40,485 bases of DNA from Verrucomicrobiota bacterium (GTDB lineage: Bacteria; Verrucomicrobiota; Verrucomicrobiia; Limisphaerales; BJHT01), in the NCBI GenBank assembly GCA_014193395.1, contig BJHT01000025.1:1-40485 (forward strand), read 5' to 3'. Shown here piece after piece: positions 16,925 through 22,726 of this stretch. Below the pieces are notes generated by a model that saw only the letters and a program-made list of their open reading frames with translations, was not told where the DNA came from and did not search any database. The stretch's first letter is position 1, and every line of letters starts with the position of its first letter. A program made the translations under genes and the position numbers.

Positions 16925-18097
16925 ATGTATTTCCAACCGCACCATCAGCCTCCGTTCATCCACTCAGCGCGCCGCCCCGCGTGGCTGAATCCTCTGCGCC
17001 TCGCATCCTTGCTGCGGATCATCGGCATGCTGGCCTCTCTCGCTCTCCCCCTCGCTCTCCTCTCCGCCGAACCGCCGCCCCTCGAACCCGTCCGCGTCGC
17101 GCCCGACCAGCGCGGATTTGTCCTGCACCCTTCCGGCCGTCCCTTCCAACCGTGGGGCTTCAACTACGATCACGACGACCGCGGCCGCCTTCTCGAAGAC
17201 TACTGGCACGCTGAGTGGCCCACCGTCGCGGAGGACTTTCAGGAAATGAAAGAACTCGGCGCGAACGTTGTGCGCGTGCATTTGCAGCTCGGCCGCTTCA
17301 TGACCACCGAACACGAGCCCGACCGCGCGCAACTGGCGCAATTCCAAAAACTCGTCCGCCTCGCCGAGACCACCGGCCTCCGTCTCGATGTCACCGGCCT
17401 CGGCTGCTACCACAAACGCGACGTGCCCGCGTGGTACGACACCTTGTCCGAACCGCGCCGCTGGGCCGTGCAGGCACGCTTCTGGGAAGCCGTCGCCCGC
17501 GCGGGCCGGGGCAGCCCCGCGATCTTCTGCTACGACCTGATGAATGAGCCGGTCGCCCCCGCCGGCCCGCCCGCGAGCGACTGGCTCGGCCCCGCGTTCG
17601 CCGGCAAACACTTCGTACAACGCATCTCCCTCGATCTCGCCGGACGCCCGCGCACCGCCGTGGCTCAAGCCTGGATTCGTCAACTCACGCGTGCGATTCG
17701 CACCGTCGATCCCGCCACGCCCATCACCGTCGGCCTCGTCCCGTGGAGCCTCGACCGCCCCGGCCTGACCTCGGGCTTCGAGCCCAAAGCCATTGTCCCC
17801 GACCTCGATTTCATCAGCGTCCATCTCTATCCCGAGGCCGGAAAAATCGTCGAGGAACTCGCGACCCTGCGCGGTTTCGCGTTCGGCAAGCCTGTCGTAA
17901 TCGAAGAGACCTTTCCCCTCAAATGCTCCGGCCCCGAATTCGCGCGCTTCCTCACCGAATCACGCGCCGTTGCCTCCGGCTGGGTCGGTTTCTACTGGGG
18001 CAAAACGCTGGCCGAATGCCGCCAATCCAAAACCATCGCCGACGCCCTGATGGCCGGCTGGCTCGAGGTCTTCCAACGCGAACGTCCAGCGAAATGA
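16925..18097 (+). CDS. Secreted glycoside hydrolase family 5-like protein
   Basis: Protein of 390 residues. A basic N-region and hydrophobic stretch ([19 protein letters not shown]) form a signal peptide with an unusually long N-region. The (beta/alpha)8 domain resembles cellulase/mannanase-type GH5: FNYDHDD after strand 1, [15 protein letters not shown], acid/base Glu in [17 protein letters not shown], and nucleophile Glu in [11 protein letters not shown]. It likely hydrolyses a plant or algal polysaccharide outside the cytoplasm; specificity is unknown. The start at 16925 is an ATG; an upstream alternative at 16889 is a TTG in unconserved sequence. The stop overlaps the start of the next gene (ATGA). 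Confidence 0.85.
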   Translation: MYFQPHHQPPFIHSARRPAWLNPLRLASLLRIIGMLASLALPLALLSAEPPPLEPVRVAPDQRGFVLHPSGRPFQPWGFNYDHDDRGRLLEDYWHAEWPTVAEDFQEMKELGANVVRVHLQLGRFMTTEHEPDRAQLAQFQKLVRLAETTGLRLDVTGLGCYHKRDVPAWYDTLSEPRRWAVQARFWEAVARAGRGSPAIFCYDLMNEPVAPAGPPASDWLGPAFAGKHFVQRISLDLAGRPRTAVAQAWIRQLTRAIRTVDPATPITVGLVPWSLDRPGLTSGFEPKAIVPDLDFISVHLYPEAGKIVEELATLRGFAFGKPVVIEETFPLKCSGPEFARFLTESRAVASGWVGFYWGKTLAECRQSKTIADALMAGWLEVFQRERPAK

Positions 18098-18477
18098 AGC
18101 GCCGCAATGTCTTCGAGGAACGCCGCCGCCTCGCGCGCCAGACCACGCACGAAGCCTGCTTCCATCACAGTGTCTATGTCGTGCTTCTGCGCCCCGCGAT
18201 CGCGCGCGTCCGCAAAGTCCTGCGCGAAAACCCCGCCCGTCAGCCCGCCCAGCCCTGCGTCTATGTCGGCATGACCGGCCTCACGCCCGCGGAACGCTTC
18301 GCCAATCATAAGAACGGCATACAATCCGCCTGGGCCGTGAAAAAGTTCGGCCTCCGATTGCTCCCCGAACTCTACGCGCATCTGAACCCAATGCCCTACG
18401 AAGCCGCGCTTGTGATGGAACAAGAACTGGCCGAAGACCTCCGCCGCCAAGGCTACACCGTCACCGGCGGCCATTAA
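18094..18477 (+). CDS. GIY-YIG-like small nuclease-fold protein
   Basis: Protein of 127 residues. VYVVLLRP near the N-terminus and CVYVGMTGLTPAERFANHK resemble the two beta strands and Arg/His-containing helix of the GIY-YIG domain, and EAALVMEQELAEDL carries a Glu at the place of the metal ligand. It starts within the stop of the hydrolase gene (4-bp ATGA overlap), so the two are co-translated, although a functional link between a polysaccharide hydrolase and a nuclease fold is not obvious. Activity is uncertain because the first motif is degenerate. Confidence 0.65.
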   Translation: MKRRNVFEERRRLARQTTHEACFHHSVYVVLLRPAIARVRKVLRENPARQPAQPCVYVGMTGLTPAERFANHKNGIQSAWAVKKFGLRLLPELYAHLNPMPYEAALVMEQELAEDLRRQGYTVTGGH

Positions 18478-18497
18478 GCTACGAGACGGCCGATGCT

Positions 18498-18660
18498 TGT
18501 AGCCGCCGAGGTGACGAGGCGGATCTCCGGCCACCGAAACCGCCCAATGCCCGAAGCTGACTCGGCAAAGAAATGGAGGCAAAGGAATGGGCAATCGGAA
18601 ACCTTGTAGCTTCATTCCTTTGCCCCCATTCCTTTGCCCCAAATTCCTCTGCAAAAATCA
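18498..18660. repeat. REP arm plus imperfect 14-bp-period repeat
   Basis: AGCCGCCGAGGTGACGAGGCGG at 18503-18524 repeats the left arm of the element after hisF (5745). It is followed by GAGGCAAAGGAATGGGCA and the mirrored direct words CATTCCTTTGCCCC twice, near 18614-18645. No gene. Confidence 0.6.
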
Positions 18661-18782
18661 CCTGTTCAGTCCTACTCCCAACTTAGACACCCATCTGTAC
18701 CCATGACTTAGGTAACCCCACCAATCCCACCTTTAACCACCACTGCAAACGCATTAATTCCAAGCTACCTACCCCTTGCCGC

Positions 18783-18841
18783 AACAAATGTTGAAATATT
18801 TTCAACAATTTGTTGACGCACTCTAAATATCACCGTAGAAA
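18783..18841 (+). promoter_or_regulatory. Operator-like palindrome and sigma70-type promoter of the structured RNA locus
   Basis: A palindrome at 18783-18814 has arms AACAAAT-GTTGAAA and TTTCAAC-A-ATTTGTT around TAT, that is 14 paired bases with one extra A. It runs directly into a -35 box TTGACG at 18813-18818, and a -10 box TAGAAA lies at 18836-18841 after exactly 17 bp. This layout suggests a regulator binding just upstream of the polymerase. Transcription should start near 18848. Confidence 0.65.
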
Positions 18842-18847
18842 TACAGC

Positions 18848-19081
18848 CAGATTCAAACATTACCTGTATGAACCAATCGAAATCACAACTGACCAGAATG
18901 ACGGTCGCCTCGGCGAACCGTCAGGAGTGGACGCGTTGTGATGGCGCGTTCAGTCTGGGGCGCCATATCGGTCGGCCGGGATACCTTTCCGGCTCCAACC
19001 CGAAGGCCCCCCCAGTAAGCAGGTAACGAGAGAACTCATTTTCGACCAACCCTGCTTACTGAAAAGTGAGCAGGGTTTTTT
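18848..19081 (+). ncRNA. Putative structured non-coding RNA upstream of the tRNA array
   Basis: A ~235-nt transcript is bounded by the promoter above and the strong terminator at 19050. It has no convincing open frame. Visible pairings are CACAAC (18884-18889) with GTTGTG (18935-18940), which encloses hairpin TGACGGT/ACCGTCA (18899-18923). Next comes hairpin ATGGCGC/GCGCCAT (18941-18966), then a CCGG/CCGG hairpin near 18976-18992. The nested and successive helices look like a designed fold, not coding DNA. I do not recognise the Rfam family. Large structured RNAs next to tRNA clusters (GOLLD, ROOL) are the nearest known context. Confidence 0.55.
19050..19081 (+). terminator. Intrinsic terminator with GAAA tetraloop
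   Basis: CCCTGCTTACT pairs with AGTGAGCAGGG (one G-T pair) across a GAAA loop, followed immediately by six T. This is a textbook rho-independent terminator. A segment upstream (19013-19022, AGTAAGCAGG) can pair with the same 5' arm, so an alternative antiterminator fold is possible. Confidence 0.8.
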
Positions 19082-19139
19082 ATTGGTCGGATGACATTCA
19101 ACCCATGTGATGACCAGCAACACATACAAACCGAAAGGC

Positions 19140-19430
19140 CCAGCACAGTGACGAGTAGTCTGATGACATCAATATGATGTCGGTCCCGCCAGAACAGTTT
19201 AGCCGGAGGCGAGCCATGGTGCTCTACCGGTGCGGTGTGTCCATCCGTAGTCAGGATGGCCGCCAGCGAGACTTTGATACGCTTTTACATTCTAAAGGCT
19301 TCCTAGAAGGTGTGCCTCAAACACCGAAAGATCCGCCGTGAACCCGCGGGTTGGCATCGTAAGATGACCAAGAGGTGTTTGTTCTTTGTTAGTATGGCAC
19401 GGGTCGGGAGCACGAACGCTCCCGGCCCTC
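19140..19430 (+). ncRNA. Second putative structured RNA segment
   Basis: No open frame of note, but many helices: GACATC/GATGTC (19165-19181), CCATCC/GGATGG (19241-19259), and CAAACACC (19318-19325) with GGTGTTTG (19374-19381). The last pair closes a junction holding AACCCGCGGGTT (19341-19352) and CATC-GTAA-GATG (19355-19366, a GNRA tetraloop). It ends in a very stable hairpin GGGTCGGGAGC/GCTCCCGGCCC (19401-19428) followed by a pyrimidine-rich tract. It may be the 3' domain of a larger RNA that reads through the terminator at 19050, or a separate RNA. The fold is inferred by eye. Confidence 0.45.
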
Positions 19431-19473
19431 TTACTTTACGCCGTCACCATTCAGTCGAACTGATTCAATTTAC

Positions 19474-19775
19474 CCACAGAGACGCGATGAAAACAGGGCG
19501 GCCGGGCCGCAACCCAAGCGGAGCGCGACCGGTCCCCGGTCGCAGCGGCACCATCGGAGCCAGGGCGCTCGGGTTTTCTTGCGCCTTCGCAGGTGCGGAG
19601 CCGCTGCGGGCGGGGACCGCCCGCGCGCCAAAATCCTCGCGGGGCGCGAGGAATCTGCAGGGTTGTAGTGTAGAGAAGAACAGAAACTCGTCGCTCGCGA
19701 CAGGTTCGCTGATTCGTGAGTTCCTGCTGGCTCCACCTGCTCTTGTTGTTCTCCGTGCTCATCGGATCTCTGTGG
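19474..19775. repeat. Composite repeat: CCACAGAGA inverted repeat with REP elements inside
   Basis: CCACAGAGACGCGATGAAAA at 19474 is mirrored by CTCATCGGATCTCTGTGG ending at 19775, a diverged copy of the 4677-4806 element. Inside are AGCGGAGCGCGACCGG/CCGGTCGCAGCGG and GCCGCTGCGGGCGGGGACCG, the family also at 1455-1580. It lies immediately before the first tRNA gene. Confidence 0.7.
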
Positions 19776-19798
19776 TGAAAACGGCCCCCCTATTTTTC

Positions 19799-19872
19799 GC
19801 GGTTGTGATTTAACAGCAGAATAGCTTCCCGCCACGGAGCACGTCCGGGTGCAACTCCCGGCAACCGCACCA
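19799..19872 (+). tRNA. tRNA-Gly(GCC)
   Basis: Acceptor GCGGTTG pairs with CAACCGC, discriminator A, CCA encoded. D-loop TAACAGCAG has A18 G19; T-loop TGCAACT has G55. Anticodon stem GCTTC/GGAGC; loop CCGCCAC gives GCC, but position 33 is C instead of the near-universal U. Confidence 0.85.
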
Positions 19873-19920
19873 ATCCCTTCGCGACTCCGAGCTGCGAGTC
19901 GCTTCTTTCCATCTTACTAC

Positions 19921-19994
19921 AGGCCGCGCGCCAGCTTGCGCCACAGAGTCTCCAAAACTCCGTCGGCTTGGGGCAGCACCAAGGCGGCCTGCCA
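19921..19994 (+). tRNA. tRNA-Trp(CCA)
   Basis: Acceptor AGGCCGC/GCGGCCT, discriminator G (a Trp identity base), CCA encoded. Anticodon loop CTCCAAA with U33. T-stem CTTGG/CCAAG closes an aberrant T-loop GGCAGCA (G54 G55 C56). The D-region contains AG in place of GG. The first anticodon-stem pair is A-C. Confidence 0.8.
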
Positions 19995-20073
19995 TTCTTT
20001 AATTTGAAATCTCAAATCTCAGATTTCAAATCTCAGAGTCGCCCTCGGCGTCTTGGGGGCGCATCCCATCTCC

Positions 20074-20275
20074 TTGCAGCTGATTCCCCATCTCATTAGC
20101 ACCCGGCTTCAGCCGGGTGTCTAGGCACGGGGATGATCACAACCGCTTTAGCGGCTTTTCGGCCTTGCCGCAGAGGTTGGAGCCTCCGCCAAAGCCGCTA
20201 AAACGGCAGCCCGATTCTCTTCCCCGGCAACACCCGGCTGAACCCGGGTGCTAATGAGAATTGCAAGAAACTGAA
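20074..20275. repeat. ~200-bp palindromic element, copy 1
   Basis: Outer arms contain CTCATTAGCACCCGGCTTC and ACCCGGGTGCTAATGAGAA, with inner hairpins CCGCTTTAGCGG and GCCGCTAAAACGGC. A second copy in the same orientation, including the flanking words GATTCCCCAT and GCAAGAAACTGA, is at 25054-25256. MITE-like, no coding capacity. It occupies the spacer between Trp and Met tRNA genes. A degenerate heptamer run (AAATCTC) lies just before it at 20004-20036. Confidence 0.85.
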
Positions 20276-20304
20276 CGGCACCCCACCGACTCCACCCCTT
20301 TCAC

Positions 20305-20382
20305 TGCGGGAAACTCGACCAATGCACAGAGAGAAGCCTCATAAACTTCTACAGGTGGGTGTGACTCCCACTCCCGCTACCA
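20305..20382 (+). tRNA. tRNA with CAT anticodon (Met, or Ile2)
   Basis: Acceptor TGCGGGA/TCCCGCT has a mismatched 1-72 pair (T-T), which resembles initiator tRNAs; discriminator A, CCA encoded. Anticodon loop CTCATAA. D-loop contains CCAATGC (A18 A19), and T-loop TGTGACT has G55 and U56, so the 19-56 pair is A-U. It lacks the three G-C pairs of initiator anticodon stems, so elongator Met or lysidine-type Ile cannot be excluded. Confidence 0.75.
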
Positions 20383-20389
20383 GTTTTCC

Positions 20390-20479
20390 GGGAAGCGATC
20401 CGGCCGTCCGACTGTAAATCGGATGTCGCAAAACAAGGCCGGAAGCGACGAACTGGAGCATTCCCAGCGCTTCCCACCA
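20390..20479 (+). tRNA. tRNA-Tyr(GTA) with reduced D-arm
   Basis: Acceptor GGGAAGC/GCTTCCC, discriminator A, CCA encoded. Anticodon stem TCCGA/TCGGA with loop CTGTAAA. Long class II variable arm closed by GTCGC/GCGAC. Only 10 nt separate acceptor and anticodon stems, so no normal D-arm can form. T-loop AGCATTC carries G55 and C56. Confidence 0.75.
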
Positions 20480-20481
20480 GA

Positions 20482-20557
20482 GGACTTGTAGCTCAAGTAG
20501 CAGAGCGCCCCGTTGTCTGCGGGAGGGTTGAGGGTGCAACTCCCTTCAAGTCCGCCA
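20482..20557 (+). tRNA. tRNA-Asp(GTC)
   Basis: Acceptor GGACTTG/CAAGTCC, discriminator G (Asp identity), CCA encoded. D-stem GCTC/GAGC with loop AAGTAGCA (A18 G19). Anticodon loop TTGTCTG with an unusual T37; first anticodon-stem pair mismatched. T-loop TGCAACT (G55). Two bases after tRNA-Tyr. Confidence 0.85.
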
Positions 20558-20644
20558 CTTTCCCATCTTACCGCGAGGCCGATTCCAGGGAATCCATGCC
20601 CCGCGACTCCACCGCCCCGGTCTTCTCCCAAGGCCGGGGCGCAA

Positions 20645-20720
20645 CAGCGCGTAGCGTAGCAGCCAACGCACCCGGCTTGGGACCGGGGGACCGCAGGTGC
20701 AAATCCTGCCGCGCTGACCA
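20645..20720 (+). tRNA. tRNA-Pro(TGG)
   Basis: Acceptor CAGCGCG/CGCGCTG has the C1-G72 pair typical of bacterial Pro tRNA, with discriminator A and CCA encoded. Anticodon loop CTTGGGA on a perfect stem CCCGG/CCGGG. D-loop AGCAGCCA (A18 G19), T-loop TGCAAAT (G55). The spacer before it holds a GCCCCGG/CCGGGGC hairpin. Confidence 0.88.
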
Positions 20721-20729
20721 TTTTCCCAT

Positions 20730-20805
20730 GCTGCCGTGGCCGAACACATCAGGCATCCACCTTCTAAGTGGACCAATGCGGGTGGAACTCCTGCCGGCAG
20801 CACCA
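20730..20805 (+). tRNA. tRNA-Arg(TCT)
   Basis: Acceptor GCTGCCG/CGGCAGC, discriminator A, CCA encoded. Anticodon loop CTTCTAA on TCCAC/GTGGA. D-loop GAACACATCA reads A18 C19, and T-loop TGGAACT reads G55 G56. The 19-56 pair is therefore C-G, reversed from the usual G-C. Confidence 0.87.
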
Positions 20806-20806
20806 T

Positions 20807-20880
20807 TGCCAGATGGTGTCAAAGTAGCACGGCGGCCTGTTAAGCCGCTTGTCTTGGTGCGAGTCCAAGTCTGGCAGCCA
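20807..20880 (+). tRNA. tRNA-Asn(GTT)
   Basis: Acceptor TGCCAGA/TCTGGCA, discriminator G, CCA encoded. D-loop TCAAAGTAG (A18 G19), anticodon loop CTGTTAA on GCGGC/GCCGC, T-stem CTTGG/CCAAG with loop TGCGAGT (G55). One base after tRNA-Arg. Confidence 0.88.
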
Positions 20881-20885
20881 TTCTC

Positions 20886-20974
20886 CAGGGTGAAGTATCC
20901 GAGGCGACAGTGTCGCTGAAAAAGCAAGGGCGATCCGGCATTTCAGCTCCGAAGCGCGAGTGGCATTCACCCTG
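20886..20974. repeat. Spacer hairpin between Asn and Ser tRNA genes
   Basis: CAGGGTGAA is mirrored by TTCACCCTG across 71 nt, with an inner CGACA/TGTCG hairpin. The size (about 90 nt) resembles a class II tRNA, but no anticodon stem, D-arm or CCA end can be fitted, so I treat it as a palindromic spacer element or a decayed tRNA. Confidence 0.45.
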
Positions 20975-20984
20975 ATCATCCAAC

Positions 20985-21073
20985 GGAAGGCAGGCAGATA
21001 TAAGCTGGCTGCACCTGTCCCGAAAACAGGATCGGCATCGCCGAGGTCGGAGCATTACCGACGCCTTCCGCCA
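20985..21073 (+). tRNA. tRNA-Ser(CGA)
   Basis: Acceptor GGAAGGC/GCCTTCC, discriminator G (Ser identity), CCA encoded, class II variable arm CGGC/GCCG. Anticodon loop CCCGAAA on CCTGT/ACAGG, with C33 instead of U33. D-stem GCAG/CTGC with a loop containing AAG. T-loop AGCATTA (G55 C56). Confidence 0.85.
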
Positions 21074-21264
21074 TTTTGCCCCCGACCCAACACTTATCCC
21101 TCAACCAAAGGCATCGATATGAAACCTCCCCTCCGATTCCAAAGTCAGTTGCCGCTGCGCCGCAGCTACAAACCGCGCCGCCCGCTTCGCATCCCGCGGG
21201 TGACTCGCGCAACACTCGTCTTTCGCCCAGCCAATCGCTTCGGCGAAAAACCCCAGATCACCAT

Positions 21265-21338
21265 CGTCCCGTAGCTCAATAGCAGAGCACTCGCCCGATA
21301 AGCGAGAGACCGCGGAGCGTTACCGCGCGGGACGACCA
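21265..21338 (+). tRNA. tRNA-Ile(GAT)
   Basis: Acceptor CGTCCCG/CGGGACG, discriminator A, CCA encoded. D-stem GCTC/GAGC with loop AATAGCA (A18 G19). Anticodon loop CCGATAA with C33. T-stem CGCGG/CCGCG with loop AGCGTTA (G55 C56). The ~190-bp spacer before it has a GCTGCG/CGCAGC hairpin and no firm gene. Confidence 0.86.
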
Positions 21339-21378
21339 TTTACGGGCGCCGGACTCCGGTCCGTCGCCTTCCGACAAT

Positions 21379-21453
21379 CCCCGGGTAGCTGAGACAGATT
21401 AGCGCCTCCCTGAAGAGGAGGAGACGCAGGTGCGATACCTGCCTCGGGGACCA
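21379..21453 (+). tRNA. tRNA-Phe(GAA)
   Basis: Acceptor CCCCGGG/CTCGGGG (C1-G72, one G-T pair), discriminator A, CCA encoded. Anticodon loop CTGAAGA on CCTCC/GGAGG. D-loop GAGACAGATT has A18 G19; T-loop TGCGATA has G55. Confidence 0.82.
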
Positions 21454-21459
21454 CTTCTC

Positions 21460-21537
21460 GTCCGTGAATGCAAAGCAGCTCGCGCAACCTGCCCTTCAAG
21501 CAGGTCCTAGCCGGTGCGAGTCCGGCCACGGACGCCA
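21460..21537 (+). tRNA. tRNA-Glu(TTC)
   Basis: Acceptor GTCCGTG/CACGGAC, discriminator G (Glu identity), CCA encoded. Anticodon loop CCTTCAA on CCTGC/GCAGG with C33. Long D-loop (12 nt) containing CAGC (A18 G19). T-loop TGCGAGT (G55). Confidence 0.85.
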
Positions 21538-21539
21538 AC

Positions 21540-21619
21540 GCTCTCAAGGTGTAACGAGAACCCTGCACGCCGCCCTGCGAAGGCGGAGGTTCGTGGTGCA
21601 AATCCACGTGGGAGCACCA
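21540..21619 (+). tRNA. tRNA-Arg(GCG)
   Basis: Acceptor GCTCTCA/TGGGAGC (one T-G pair), discriminator A, CCA encoded. Anticodon loop CTGCGAA on CCGCC/GGCGG gives GCG, reading CGC. Bacteria normally read CGC with inosine (ACG), so this anticodon is unusual. D-stem GTG/CAC with a 14-nt loop containing GAG; T-loop TGCAAAT (G55). Confidence 0.83.
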
Positions 21620-21621
21620 TT

Positions 21622-21730
21622 TCAAATGGCGAATTGAGAATGGCGAATGACGAACGCCCACCCCGCTCGCCGACCTAACCGGTGACGCCCCTCTCATTCG
21701 CAATTCGCAATTCTTGATTCCCCATTTCCA
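21622..21730. repeat. Inverted degenerate heptamer repeat between Arg and Thr tRNA genes
   Basis: The left side reads as successive 7-mers GAATTGA, GAATGGC, GAATGAC, GAACGCC. The right side (21693-21728) reads CTCATTC, GCAATTC, GCAATTC, TTGATTC, their inverted counterparts. Together they can form a long imperfect hairpin. Confidence 0.7.
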
Positions 21731-21732
21731 GC

Positions 21733-21808
21733 GCCCCTGTGCCTCAGCAGCCACAGGGCGGGTTTTGTAAACCCGTATTCGTCGGTGCGAGTCCGACCAG
21801 GGGCTCCA
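21733..21808 (+). tRNA. tRNA-Thr(TGT)
   Basis: Acceptor GCCCCTG/CAGGGGC, discriminator T, CCA encoded. D-stem CCT/AGG with loop CAGCAGCCAC (A18 G19). Anticodon loop TTTGTAA on CGGGT/ACCCG. T-stem GTCGG/CCGAC with loop TGCGAGT (G55). Confidence 0.87.
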
Positions 21809-21814
21809 GCTTCC

Positions 21815-21893
21815 GTCAGGATTGTGGTGTAACAGCAGCATCTCTCCCTGTGAAGGAGACGGTCCGGGTGCGAATCCCGGCTTCCTGACCCCA
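21815..21893 (+). tRNA. tRNA-His(GTG)
   Basis: Acceptor GTCAGGA/TCCTGAC, discriminator C as expected for His, CCA encoded. Anticodon loop CTGTGAA on TCTCC/GGAGA. D-loop ends TAACAGCAG (A18 G19); T-loop TGCGAAT (G55). The base at -1 is C, not the encoded G-1 that bacterial HisRS normally needs opposite C73. Confidence 0.86.
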
Positions 21894-22003
21894 AGTAAGA
21901 ATGCGCCACGATGGTTTGTCTGTGCATGCCGCACGAATTACCAACCCCGAGGCGAACCCAGCAGCTCCAGCCGTGACTGCGTTCGCCTGCACTTTCATAT
22001 TCT

Positions 22004-22078
22004 GTCCCGTTGGCCGAGCAGCCGAGGCAATGGTCTGCAAAACCATCCAGGCGGGTGCAACTCCCGCACGGGACTCCA
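22004..22078 (+). tRNA. tRNA-Cys(GCA)
   Basis: Acceptor GTCCCGT/ACGGGAC, discriminator T (Cys identity), CCA encoded. D-stem GCC/GGC with loop GAGCAGCCGA (A18 G19). Anticodon loop CTGCAAA on ATGGT/ACCAT. T-stem GCGGG/CCCGC with loop TGCAACT (G55). The spacer before it contains an AGGCGAAC/GTTCGCCT hairpin. Confidence 0.88.
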
Positions 22079-22131
22079 TTTTTCCCAAGTGAATCCGGCG
22101 CGCCGGGAGAGACCACGCACGGTCGAAGTAA

Positions 22132-22293
22132 AGGAGCCGGCAATAAGTTGCGGTGGCAAGATCGCGCAGGGTTTTTGGCGAGGGACAAGGCGCGAGTGAG
22201 GCGCATATCCGCAGGGATCTGTAACGAGCGAGCAACGCCGTCCCTGGGCAAAAGACCAAGCGAGATTGCCACCGCTATTTGTTGCCGGCTCCT
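22132..22293. repeat. ~160-bp palindromic element between Cys and Arg tRNA genes
   Basis: GGAGCCGGCAATAAG... at the left and its inverted, slightly diverged copy ...TTGTTGCCGGCTCC at the right form arms of about 27 bp (about 24 matches). Pairing continues inward (AGGGAC with GTCCCT). MITE-like, no coding capacity. Confidence 0.75.
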
Positions 22294-22336
22294 GATGGCC
22301 GGGTGCCGGATTCAGTGCGCTTGGGAGACGCCCTTC

Positions 22337-22412
22337 GCATCCGTGGTGAAACTACAATCATACTCCGCTTCGAACGGAGAGTTTGCAGGTGAGAGTCCTG
22401 CCGGATGCACCA
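22337..22412 (+). tRNA. tRNA-Arg(TCG)
   Basis: Acceptor GCATCCG/CGGATGC, discriminator A, CCA encoded. Anticodon loop CTTCGAA on CTCCG/CGGAG. D-loop AAACTACAAT reads A18 C19, and T-loop TGAGAGT reads G55 A56, so the 19-56 pair is not maintained here (C with A). This is the one exception in the set. Confidence 0.85.
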
Positions 22413-22482
22413 ATCCCTTCAAGGGAGCGCAGGCTGGCGGCGGTCGAACACGGCCGACAGTCAGTCTGCGCTACATTTTTCC

Positions 22483-22566
22483 GGGCATGTGGTTAAACCC
22501 GAATAGCAGAGAGTCCAGACTCAGAATCTGGTAGCCTTGGGGGTGCAATTCCCTCCATGCCCACCA
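22483..22566 (+). tRNA. tRNA-Leu(CAG) with short variable arm
   Basis: Acceptor GGGCATG/CATGCCC, discriminator A (Leu identity), CCA encoded. Anticodon loop CTCAGAA on CCAGA/TCTGG. D-region has AATAGCAGAGA (A18 G19) but is about 25 nt, longer than normal. The variable region is only about 7 nt, against 12 or more in ordinary bacterial Leu tRNA. T-loop TGCAATT (G55). Confidence 0.8.
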
Positions 22567-22635
22567 TTTTGCGGCAACTGACTTTGGTGGGTGGATAAGT
22601 CATCCATTGAGAAGAGTTGCCACGCCTATCTATTT

Positions 22636-22723
22636 GGAATGTCAACCGGACAAGCGAGCCGGGCCTCGGTGCTAACGAGCGCGTGCCTGCGGGCAAGTGG
22701 TGCAAGTCCACGACATTCCGCCA
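22636..22723 (+). tRNA. tRNA-Ser(GCT)
   Basis: Acceptor GGAATGT/ACATTCC, discriminator G, CCA encoded. D-stem CCGG/CCGG with loop ACAAGCGAG (A18 G19). Anticodon loop GTGCTAA. Class II variable arm TGCC/GGCA. T-stem GTGG/CCAC with loop TGCAAGT (G55). The spacer before it holds a GGCAACT/AGTTGCC hairpin. Confidence 0.85.
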
Positions 22724-22726
22724 TCT

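Noticed and set aside
18848..19430. Assignment of the structured RNA to GOLLD, ROOL, RNase P or tmRNA
   Set aside because: RNase P and tmRNA landmarks are absent, and I cannot match the sequence to GOLLD or ROOL by eye; only the context is similar.
19310..19813. Open frame of 167 codons across the structured RNA and repeat
   Set aside because: It runs through known repeat families and into tRNA-Gly; no domain.
20886..20978. Class II tRNA between Asn and Ser(CGA)
   Set aside because: The 9-bp terminal helix is convincing, but no anticodon stem, T-stem or CCA end fits, and the tail reads TCA.
21119..21274. Possible 51-residue Arg-rich peptide between Ser and Ile tRNA genes
   Set aside because: It ends inside tRNA-Ile, has only a weak AAAGG upstream, and its composition follows from GC-rich spacer DNA; kept only as a possibility.
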